This document shows positions 1 through 9,700 of a DNA stretch of 64,000 nt, piece by piece (the first letter of the stretch is position 1; every line of letters starts with the position of its first letter). A program made the translations under genes and the position numbers. Below the pieces are notes generated by a model. The model was not told where the DNA came from. It did no database searches and saw nothing but the letters and a program-made list of their open reading frames with translations. Origin of the DNA: Amblyornis subalaris (Eukaryota; Chordata; Aves; Passeriformes; Ptilonorhynchidae); NCBI GenBank assembly GCA_018881555.1, contig JACAXG010000164.1:1115747-1179746 (forward strand), written 5' to 3'.

Positions 1-737
1 CTAAATTTAAAAGCCCTGCAAGAAATAAATTCTTTCACATCCTTTAGTGAGGAGAAAGAGTTTAAAGAACATGGAGTGGAAGGAATAGGTAAGGACTATA
101 TTCCAAGTTCCTTAGAAAACAAAGTGGGAAATTTCTTCAAAACTAAATAGAGATCAAAACCAGGGGGGAGCGTGGGAGGAGGAAAGTAATCAAAGAACCA
201 TTTNCTTATGTTTAGATAAAAATGCACACACACACATCTCATATACATATATTTATATAGCTTTACACCTGAAAAGGATCTTTCTACCGTCAGTAGCCAT
301 TTTATTCCTGCAAAGCACTTACCTGACTTTTACATTTTTGTAGCTTTGAAACTTTAAGATGGAAAACNGTGATTTCCATTTTGCTTATTCAACAACTTGT
401 GTCAGTAACAATTCTTACAATGTTCTCAAATTATGTGTTTATCAGAAAAAGAACGTTGACTCTTATCCACTCTGCCTGATGCACACTCAGTCAGGTTTGG
501 TACATTTTAAATACTACTGAAATATATCCCAGCCAATTTGAATAAGCACTTAATTACTCTTAAAAAGACTGAAGTATACCGTGAAAGACTGTTGGACCAT
601 AACAGCAAATAAATAAATACAAGTAAGTATCCACTGACTTTAATAATTGCAAATATCACAGGATAATAATACACCAAGAAGCAGAATATTTATAAAGCTA
701 TAATTTCTTTTTATATCATATACTAGTCGTGTTCAGT
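1..737. other. Unique A+T-rich non-coding DNA
   Basis: No open frame of note, no recognised repeat family and no RNA gene. It contains a short CA/TA microsatellite (listed separately) and two isolated Ns (about 204 and 367). Nothing else is supported. Confidence 0.6.
225..260. repeat. Short (CA)6 then TA-rich microsatellite
   Basis: Six CA units at 225-236 are followed by an imperfect CATATA/TTTATA stretch. It is a simple sequence repeat and could vary in length between individuals. Confidence 0.7.
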
Positions 738-1264
738 ATCACAAAATCATAGAATGGCTTGGGTTGGAAGGGACCTTAAAGCTCATCTAGTTCCAACCCC
801 CCTGCCACGGGCAGGGACACCTTCCACTAGGCCAAATTGCTCAGAGCCCCTTCCAACATGGCCTTAAACACCTCCAGGGATGGGGCATCCACAGCTTCTT
901 GGGGCAACCTGTCCCAATGCTTCACCACCCTCACAGTAAAGAATTTCTTCCTAATATCGAATCAAAACCATTCTTTTTCAGTTTAAAGCCATTGCCCCTT
1001 GTCCCGTCATTACACGTTCTTGTAAAAAGTCCCACTCCCTCTTTCTTGTAGGCTCCTTTCAGGTACTGGAAGGCTGCAATTAGGTCACCTCAAAGTCTTC
1101 TCCAGGCTGAACAACCCCAACTCGCAGCCTTTCCTCATAGGAGAGGTGCTCCATCCCTCTTCTTGGTGGCCCTCCTCTGGACTCACTCCAACAGGTTGAT
1201 ATCCTTCCTGTGCTGGGGACCCAAGCAGAGGGGCAGAATCACCTCCCTCACCCTGCTGGCCACA
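738..1264 (-). mobile_element. CR1 LINE 3' fragment, antisense
   Basis: CR1 is the dominant non-LTR retrotransposon of birds; it is copied by target-primed reverse transcription and is usually 5'-truncated. Read on the minus strand, this block ends with a tail of the ATTCTATGATTTTGTGAT type, preceded by the usual reverse complement of TTGGGTTGGAAGGGACCTT, of the ATGGGGCATCCACAGCTTCT segment, and of CCATTGCCCCTTGTCC. The 5' end lies near 1264, where CR1-like sequence (CTGGCCACACA on the plus strand) stops at a palindrome. About 527 bp remain of an element that is several kb when complete. A 60-codon open frame inside it (1085-1267, minus) is CR1 3'-end sequence read by chance and is not a host gene. 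Divergence is moderate, so this is a relatively young copy compared with the one at 7.7-9.7 kb. Confidence 0.95.
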
Positions 1265-1281
1265 CAACTATATATAGTTGT
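1264..1281. repeat. 18-bp perfect palindrome at the CR1 5' junction
   Basis: ACAACTATATATAGTTGT equals its own reverse complement. It abuts or overlaps the 5' truncation point of the CR1 copy. It may be the insertion site or simply an AT-rich cruciform-prone sequence. Confidence 0.85.
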
Positions 1282-4200
1282 ACAATACTGTANTGTTCCA
1301 ATGTAAAAAAAGGCATTTTACAAGAGATGAAAGCAGAACAAGTTATAAAAGGAGCAATTTAGAAGCACTTCCAGGGCAGAGAGGGCTGGCGTTAGGAGAG
1401 CAAAAACCCACCTAAAGCTGATCCTTGCAATGGACATAAGAACAACAAGAATTTCTATTATGATGCGGGTAGTGAAAGGGTGAACAACGAAAATGTCGGA
1501 CTGTTACTGAACAGTGCAGGTATCTTAGTGACAGCAGGCACAAGCAAGGCTGAGGTACTGAATGCTTTCTTTGACTGAGTCTTCACTGACAAGGGCTTCC
1601 AGGTCTCTCTGAAGAGCGACGGTCTTCACAGTGGAAAGCAACAACCAGCAGCAGATAAGGATCGAATCAGGGATATATGTCATATTAAGAATAGCTCTCT
1701 TCCTTTAACTCTGAAACTGTGATACTAAAACTAAATTGAGACATCTAGATATCAAATAATGATAACATTTTTTTTTCCCACTGTGTGTTTTATTCCAATT
1801 AGAGTACACTTCGAACACTTAGCTCCATGGCATATGCTCATAATTAAACATGCCTAAAAATATCAGGGAAAATTAATTTAAACCAGATCCATTTTTAAAT
1901 GTCTTGTTTAAAAGTGAATAATGAAAGAGAAAAAATAAACTAGTATTCCTTGGCAATACTTAAATTAGAACTGAAGTTTAACAGTGTATTTGTTGCACAT
2001 GTAACAGCCAACATACTGCAGAAACATAAAATAAATCACTGTTTCAATTACCCATTGAAAATAAGGGTTTGCAAATAATACATTTAATGTACAATTACAA
2101 TGGGATTGTTGGTGATTTATTCAAGAACTGAAGAACAGCACCCTTTTTAAAAGTAACACAGCAGGTTCCTAGTAAATGATCTGCAATATACAAGCCAGAC
2201 TAGTTGAGCTAAAATCCAACAAAGCATTAAGTATGCCACGGAAAAAAAGTGAAGAAAAAACAAGCAATTGGAGAATGGTAAGTAAAACCTCACATTTAGG
2301 AAAGTCAATCTTGTATTTCAAAGCCCAGCTGCTGAGATTATTCACATTGAATTACTGTCCATCTTTCTATCTTATGATATCCAAACCAGATGCAACTTTA
2401 AGTTACTATTCACAAAGCAGAAGGAATGCAGAAACATTTTGGTATGTATCACATTTTTCAGACGTTCTGTGCCTGTTTCTCAGGTTTCAATGGTTCATAA
2501 CCATTGTATTTGAATTTTATACCCCTATTCTGGCCATGTTGCCATGGGTATGCATTAAAAAAAATTCTCATCAAAATATACTTTGAACAGTAATGGGATC
2601 TGCCTTGCTACTTCCTCACCTAGAGTTATTGCCTTGCCAAAAATTTATTTCATAGAAGGAAAATGCAATGAAAGGTTTCAAATGGCAATAGCATAACAGC
2701 TCTACAGATCTGCATTACAGACCACTGTAATTTCCTCGATATTATGCTTAAAATAAATTAAGACAAGAAATGTAGACATTTGTAACTTTACAACCAGACG
2801 AATACAAATGCCATTTTGGTCCAAAAACTGCCTTAGGAAGAATACATCAGATATTTTCATTGATAGTGAAAGGATTTCGTTCCATTTGCTGCTAAGTAGA
2901 CTCTGACTCTGCTAAAGAACTGAAGCCTTTTTAGTGTAATGAACATACTATTTGTATTGTACAATTTTATGAACTTAGCTTTACACCACAGAATTAACTC
3001 CTTTTACATATTTAATATGAAATACGACCTTACTACAGTGCTANAAAAACTCCAGCCTCCTGTGCAGCATATTCCCACAGAAATTTATTTCTGAAACAGG
3101 TGAAGTATGACACTGTAATACTGAGATCTGATTAAAATAAGTGATTGCCTGTCTAAATATGGAAACTAGCTGTATTTTAGCTCAGAGTTCAAATTTACCT
3201 CTTGCTATATAAAACTCTAATACAATTTTAATGTAAGATGTCTTTCTAAGCATCCCACACAATCCAAAAGCAGATGCATTTCAGCAGCTGTTACAGATGT
3301 GATTGAACATGTAAGCAAACAGCTCAATTTTTTCTTTGCATATGTTTAGAAATTTAAGGAAAAAGAAAGTTAACAGAAATACAATTTATTTTTGTAGACT
3401 TTAGTAATGTGTTAGGGTCTTAAAATTACAGATATTCTGAGTACACACATACACAAAAAAAANCCCTGCTCATTATCTGTACAAATACACGTGCACACCC
3501 ACACAAGTGTTCATTTTAGATGGGACCTTGGGACAGTGAATGTGACCAGAATAAAAGTGACATTTTGAAGTAAGTTGATTCACAAACCTGCACTATGTAA
3601 GATAAGAATATAATGAACATTAAAATCATCTTCCTATACTGTCTTAAGTTTTGTTCTCTGCCAATTTTGCAGCACAAACAATTGCAAGCTTCAAGGGGGG
3701 AAAAGATACTAAATATGAAGACAGAATATTTTCAGAATAACTGAAAAGCTTGGTGTTTTTTTTATTAAGATCAGTGTTCTTTCCCTCATTTTAAATTCAC
3801 AAAAATCTAGCCTGCTCTGAAATTTTAAAATATATGAAGCCCAAAGGGGTAACAACGCTAAAGTTTATTCCTTCAAGAACAAATAAAATCTCTCTATAAC
3901 ATGGAAGGAAAAATGCTACAGTAACCTACAATTGACATTCACTCTGCATCTGTTCAGAACACAATTTTACTTTTCCTATTCTGCTGATGGAAAAAACTCA
4001 AATCCATCAAGTCATTGACAGTCTTAGAGATTTCACTTCAGTACCATTAATAATCTGATAACCATCAAGAGAAAAAAATTAGTGTCAAGACTAAAAATCA
4101 AAAGTATTATATGAAAATATTAGTTATTCCTTGGGCAGAGATCAATAGCCTTTGACCTTCACCAAGTGTGAGCCACCTAATCTTTCAAAATCAAAGTAGC

Positions 4201-4372
4201 AGAACACATCTGGAGAAACCAGATTATTTTTCCCAAAAGGAATTCCAATCTGTTTACTGGGTTTTTCTCTTTCATTGTGCTTTGTTCGATTNAGAAGAAA
4301 TAAGGTAGTTGCACAATGGATTTATCTTTCACTGTGAACCAGAATCAAGAACTGAAACATTGTTGCATAACA
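1282..4372. other. Unique A+T-rich non-coding DNA
   Basis: No recognised repeat, RNA gene or exon. A 136-codon open frame at 2176-2586 (plus) starts next to the CR1-free region and has mixed hydrophobic composition. It shows no domain I recognise, a codon make-up that simply mirrors the A+T-rich background, and no supporting splice or promoter context. I treat it as a chance frame. A short mixed CA-type stretch near 3440-3510 is the only low-complexity feature. Confidence 0.55.
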
Positions 4373-4417
4373 CAAAACTCCCCCTTATCCTCCCATGGAG
4401 CATGAGGGGGAGTTTTG
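4373..4417 (+). repeat. 45-nt inverted repeat (16-bp stem hairpin)
   Basis: The left arm 4373-4388 (CAAAACTCCCCCTTAT) pairs with the right arm 4402-4417 (ATGAGGGGGAGTTTTG). Fifteen pairs are Watson-Crick. The sixteenth is T4386 facing G4404, which is a G.U wobble in a plus-strand RNA. The 13-nt loop holds a further CTCC/GGAG pairing (4390-4393 with 4397-4400). This is a stable, G+C-rich stem in A+T-rich surroundings. It might be a small structured RNA, a microRNA-like precursor, or a remnant of a palindromic mobile element. No known family is recognised. Confidence 0.8.
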
Positions 4418-5519
4418 GGTGAGGAATGAATTCAGAATCATGTCCTCAGGCTTTACTCACCTCTTATTTGGAGCTCCAGTGTAATTGTAACTGACTTTAA
4501 AAAGGCCAAAAACCTGCTCCTGCAGCAGTCCTTTGACTGTAGAGCTTCTTATTCATGCTCTTCAAAATCATATTAATGCCAGTATATTTTCAAAGGGAGA
4601 TTGAAATCTTCCTTCAATTCCACCATTCATAGGATCCTCTCACATGACCCTGTTCAGTTCTCTTTTAAAAAGAGCAGTAATGGCTGGACTATGCCTTTGA
4701 TCCTGTCACCATTTTTTTTATATTCTAGCAGTTTAGAATTGATATAGTTTCAGGGGCTGCTTTGAGAGTCTTTTTGTAGTTGGGAGCTCAATAATTCCTG
4801 CATTTAGGCTGCAAGAGGATCAAACCACAGCAATCTTTCAGGCAAGATCCTTATCTTGATACAGGTACAGTCTAATTCCAGCCATGAAATCATAATAAAC
4901 TCCAATACTTTGTCTTTCATCTAATTCTCCTATAAAAGCTTCATATCTCTTAAAGAGCATATCCTAAATATATGTGAGCCACATTCCTTTTCACATTTAC
5001 TGAAAACTGATCTCACAAGGTTAGACAGGAGAATTTCTGAATAAGAGATATATTGTATGGGGAAGAATCTATAAACTCAGCCAGAGAGGAGAAAAAATTC
5101 TCTTTGAAATCCTTTCTTTGTTTTAGGCACAAAACCTGTACAACCTCTGCACAGCAATTTTAGAGTTTATGCTTTAAATCCAAGGTCATGTAGCCATAGC
5201 AGCTAGTTCATGCTCAGAGGGGAGGTAATCATCCTCTGTTCTTCTCAGCAAGTGCTCTTTGCTGAGGTCAAAGAAATGGGGCAATGTAACACTGGAATCC
5301 ATTACAAATTAGCATAATGTCACCACCTCTCTCTGTGACATTTAAAATGAGCTCAGATGAAGGACAGCGTAGAAAACAATGCAATTACAAGTATCTGGAT
5401 CCAACAGTAGTTCTGGAAAAGAACAAGGAACTGGAATTGCCTGTAATGAATCCTTTAACAAATTCCAGCATTCCCTGTGTTGCCTTCTTTCTCTGACATA
5501 TCATTAAACAAATAAATAA

Positions 5520-5580
5520 TTTTTAAAAAATTTAAAAAAAAACAAACAAAAAAACCACAAACCAACCAAAAATCAAAAAC
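5520..5580. repeat. A/C-rich low-complexity tract
   Basis: Long A runs are interspersed with CAAA, ACCA and CCAAC words and no fixed period. Similar tracts recur across the window (39.5, 52.3 and 58.9 kb). Confidence 0.7.
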
Positions 5581-6044
5581 ACCAAAGCCAAGAAATTCCA
5601 TTCAGACACTTCTGAAGGTAGGAAATCTGAATGAAACACCACCACGAGCTTTCATCATGTTCAAATACAAAAAGAGAAAATAGACATACAGGTGAGGAGA
5701 ACACCATCTCAGTGCCACAATGCAACACCGCTGTGTGGCAATCTGTGAAGATGAGACCTATCTCTGCCTATATACTGACATCTAATCAGACTTGAACACT
5801 TCTGAAAATTTGAAAAAGAAAGCACAAAATATTAAGAAAAGGGAAAAGAAACAAACAAATCCCCAAACCAAATGTGTTGCCTTTTGTTACACAGACCAGC
5901 AGTAATCTCATAGTATTTTTTAATCTGCTATGCTCAAAATTACAAGGAAGGAACAGAAGTATAGGACCGAGTGAGAAACAACTGATGTCGTTTTCAGTAA
6001 ATATTAGTAACTTCCATTTCAACTCACATGATCTAGGCTTTCTG

Positions 6045-6058
6045 AAAAAAAAAAAAAA
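6045..6058. repeat. A14 homopolymer
   Basis: Uninterrupted run of 14 A. No upstream retro-transcript-like body is recognised, so it is not called the tail of a retrocopy. Confidence 0.8.
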
Positions 6059-7689
6059 GGTGGAAGTATCTAAAAACTTGTGTCTTGACATATTCTAAAA
6101 CATTTTTAATTTTATGTCTTTTCTGAAGCGTGATAGCTAATTACTTATTTGATTATCATAATCAGAAACACTAATCATTACAGTCTTGATGAAAATTCAG
6201 TGACTATCCCAAGAGGGTTACGGTCCAGTAAATGTGTTGACAAGCTATTTGCTGTTGTAATGGCAATGCATCATGATAACATATAGCAGAAAACAAAAGA
6301 CAAATACAGATTAATACTATCCATAATACTTCAATATAAGAGAAAATGTAATGTGGCCTTCAGGTCAAATTACTTGGTTCCTAATCAGGCAAAATTTCTT
6401 GTAACATCAGTTTTGCATTCAGAAGACTATAATCTCCTAGTGAATGAAAATACAAATCCCACTAAAATGGTCAGCAACTAGTGCCAAGCCACATCATGGC
6501 ATCTCCTTAAAATTACCTCACAGTTCATGGAAAATTAATCTGTTTTATTGTTTAGAAGTAAAATTGAAATATTGCAAGTACAAAGAAAATGCATGAAATA
6601 GCATCTCTCCCCTTCATAAAGTTTTCCCTCTAAATCCTTCAAACACCTAAAAATCTATTTATTCTATACAATCACTACTATATATCTTTAACTTTATATT
6701 AAAGTAACCTCCCTTTTGAGAAATACTTAGCATCAGACCTTTTCTTGTGAAAATAACAACAGAAAACTGACATTTGCTAAACTACTTTTCCCCAAGAAGT
6801 TGCAGTTTGCCGGCCCACTTGAGGATTTATTTTTAACCCCATTCCTTCAGCCTATAATTTCTTATTTCTACTTTCAATTTAACAAGCTGCTAGTGGAACT
6901 GTTCAGAGATGAAATAGTCATTGAGTTGCTTTAAAATACTAAATTACTATTATCTGCTCCATGAGTTGGAACCTTTTTCTCTCCTTCACATTTGTGCCTT
7001 TTTATTTTTATTATTTTCAGCAGGTAATATTAAATGTCACCCAAGCTCTACAAAAATACCAATGCCATTACTTTTTCTTTTTTTTTTTGCCTCCTTCCCC
7101 TTCAAGACTAACAGCTGCCAGAATTGTGGCTGTCAAAACTGGCAGCTGGGAACTTTTCCCATACTTGCCAAAGAGTTGATTTGAGATATGCAAATAACAC
7201 TTCTCCAAAAATTGTCCAAGGGGTCCCAAGAGGCACAACTGAGGTTAGATACTTCTTTTACAACTCTGTGAAGCCACTGTATCTTCCAGTCTCCCAGAAA
7301 TAGAAAACAAGAATTCAAGACAAAGAAATGTCATTTTCACAATGCCTTTCCATAGAGTAGCTGTCTGTCACTCTACAGTGCAAACGTATATGGCTTCCAT
7401 TGTCACAGTACCCAAGCAATCTAAATATTTCATGTACCTATACTCTCACCACGACTACCAAATGTAGAAAAAGTATCATTGTATTTTAAGTGCAAGGAAC
7501 CAAGGCACAAAAATGCTAAATAAACCTGGTACAATAAACTTAAATGTTATGGATTCATATTAATGAATGGGAAATGAGACCTCGCAGAACATCTACTTCA
7601 GCTACATAAAATGAAGAAAAGTAATTATACTTGACTCATTTGTCAGACATTTGGCAAATTTAAAGAAAACTTCAGAAAAGAAAATACAT

Positions 7690-9700
7690 GTGGGTAATTT
7701 ATTCCAGAGGTTTACTGCCTGATTAGCTTTTTTGTCTTCTGCCCTAAACTTGATCTGTAGATTAACTCCATTTATTCTTCTCTTTAAGTGGCCAAGAAAA
7801 GCAGTATTACTGTCCTGTTTGCAACAAATTTTTGCATAACAGAGACATCATTTTTTCTTTGAGTCTGCTTTTTTGTAGATTAAAAAAACCAAAATTCTAT
7901 CAATATCTTTTATAGGTCNTGTCTTCAAAATCCCTTATGATTCTTACTCCTCGCTCTTGGACTTTCTCTAGTCCAACTCTTCTTCTCTAGCTCAACTCTT
8001 CTTTAAACCGAGATGACCAAACCTATACAACATATTAGATACGGCCTCAGAAGCACTACTTGAATAATTATTTTTCACATCTTGCACAGTAAACCTGTTC
8101 ACGTATTTTACAGGACCACATCATTAACTCATGTTTCATTTCTGACTGAATATAACCTGATTAGCCAAATATTTTCATCCTTGGGCATTTAATTTCTCCT
8201 TCCTGACTGTAAAATGTCCCACAAATCTTCAGTGAATTTCAACTTGTCACTTTAAAGGTGTTTTCCAAAATTTTGATTGCTGATCCCCAACAAGCCCCAT
8301 ACACATTGTTGAAATCTTGATTTTATCTGCGAGTTTTACAAGGATACATTAGTCTGTCATCGACATCATTAATGAAAACACTAGAAGTAATACTCTGTCC
8401 AGGACAGACAAATGCAAGACTCTGTTGATATGTTTTCATAATCTGAAGGGACACTAACAGTAACTGATTGATTCTCATACATCACAGGAAAACGATGAAA
8501 CAGAGTCCAAGTTTGCCTACAGGAATGTTATGTGGGACAGGATGAAAGGGTGTTCTAAATTCAGGGTTTCTGTGGATCTGTTACCCTGTCAAAAGTATTC
8601 TAGAGGTAAATTCACTTCTTGTACATATTAAATGCTTGCTCTAGACTATTTCCAAGGATTCAGCTCAGACTGGTTATGACACCGTGGTTCTTCTTATTTT
8701 GAAGCCCATAAATATATTTACATTCCTTGAACCCTCATCCATGAGTTCTCAAAATGTAAAAGATTCAGAGAAAGCTCTCAGTCATTAATTTTTAATAATT
8801 CATTTTATTTTTAGGGTCTTTCTTTTAGGCAGCCATACTTCAGCATGTACCTCATCATAAGCCCTATGTCCTCATGTTTCTCATGTACCCTATGTAGTCA
8901 TTAAAACACTTCCCTTTGGGTATTGGTCAAATAATTCCGTATGATGGTGCATGAAGACTGAAGTAACGAGCAGCACTGGATTCTTTAGCTTTCTCTACAT
9001 CATCCTATATTTTCTCTCTTCCTCACATATAAGGCCTTGAGCAACCTAGTCTAGTGGGAAGTGTCCCTGCCCATGGCAGGGCAGGCTGGGACTAGATGAT
9101 CTTAAAATCCCTTCTAACCTCTTAATGGTCAATGATTCTATGATTTTATAATGGAAAGATAGCATTTTCTAATTTTTATTTGTATATGAGATTGACTTAA
9201 CCTTTAACGATTTTTTTCTTATCAATTTATAACTAACATATGGTTTTGCACTAGTTTACGTTATCTTTATTTCCAGTTTATTTTCTTTATTCTTATGCTT
9301 AGTTATGTATACCTTCCTTCAGGTTTTTTTTTATTATTTCTTTCTGGTTTAGGTTATCAAAGAGCTTCTGAGGCAGTCATAATGGTATTTTACAGAGTTG
9401 CCTGTCCCCTTTGTGCCACCTCTCAAAAGGGTTTGCAGACGTCTACCAGAGCCTGCGTCTCCAATTCTCAGTATAATTCAGATGATCTTCCTTCAGGAGC
9501 CTATTTATATTTTCCCTAAATTTGCCAAAGTCCATTATCCTCATTCTACTGTTAGGCATTTTTCTCTTTGGGAGGAAGACTGAAATGTAGGTTCCAAGTG
9601 TTTATTCAAACATGTTGTTCATAATTTGGAACTTATTGAACTATTGGAACCCAGTTGAACTGGGTCGCAAACAAATGTCAGGCTCAGACTAATAAACTTG
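7690..9700 (-). mobile_element. Ancient CR1/L3-like LINE, antisense, decayed, split by a younger CR1
   Basis: Segments in the same order match the antisense strand of old amniote CR1/L3 LINEs as I remember them. They are: a GGTTTACTGCCTGATTAG region; TGGCCAAGAAAAGCAGTATT; a TCTTGGACTTTCTCTAGTCC region; ATTAGATACGGCCTCAGAAG; GAATGTTATGTGGGACAGGA; GTTACCCTGTCAAAAG; GAAGACTGAAG near 8955; ATCAAAGAGCTTCTGAGGCA near 9356; and GCCAAAGTCCATTATCCTCA near 9524. The order corresponds to the 3' half of the element, running back from the 3' end into the reverse-transcriptase C-terminal coding part. No intact frame remains; the sense frame is destroyed by indels. The edges are fuzzy (start 7690-7915, end 9600-9720). 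A plus-strand young CR1 sits inside it at 9033-9149. Small open frames on the plus strand here (9295-9583) are antisense shadows of the dead element. Confidence 0.75.
9033..9149 (+). mobile_element. CR1 LINE 3' end, nested in an older LINE
   Basis: The sequence begins GGCCTTGAGCAACCTAGTCT and runs through the typical GTCCCTGCCCATGGCAGGG and GGACTAGATGATCTTAAAAT segments to a tail AATGATTCTATGATTTTA. Only about 117 bp of the 3' end was copied. It interrupts the older antisense LINE of 7.7-9.7 kb: the older element's motifs resume on the far side. It therefore inserted later and in the opposite orientation. Confidence 0.93.

Larger units (their letters stand above)
4418..7689. other. Unique A+T-rich non-coding DNA
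   Basis: No gene or interspersed repeat recognised. Low-complexity A/C-rich sequence occurs at about 5520-5580 and an A14 run at 6045-6058. A cluster of homeodomain-type TAAT/ATTA cores lies at 6137-6180. Open frames at 5786-6091 (minus) and 5874-6098 (plus) overlap each other on opposite strands and cross the poly-A run, so neither is credible as coding. Confidence 0.55.

Noticed and set aside
1085..1267. 60-codon minus-strand frame
   Set aside because: Lies within a CR1 LINE 3' fragment.
2176..2586. 136-codon plus-strand open frame
   Set aside because: No recognisable domain, A+T-driven composition, no promoter or splice context; chance length in 64 kb.
4329..4342. TCACTGTGAACCAG resembling the start of miR-128
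   Set aside because: Differs from the microRNA seed region by a base (TCACTGTG versus TCACAGTG) and has no matching opposite arm.
5245..5272. CTCAGCAA/TTGCTGAG 8-bp inverted repeat
   Set aside because: Short stem with no further support; expected by chance several times in a window this size.
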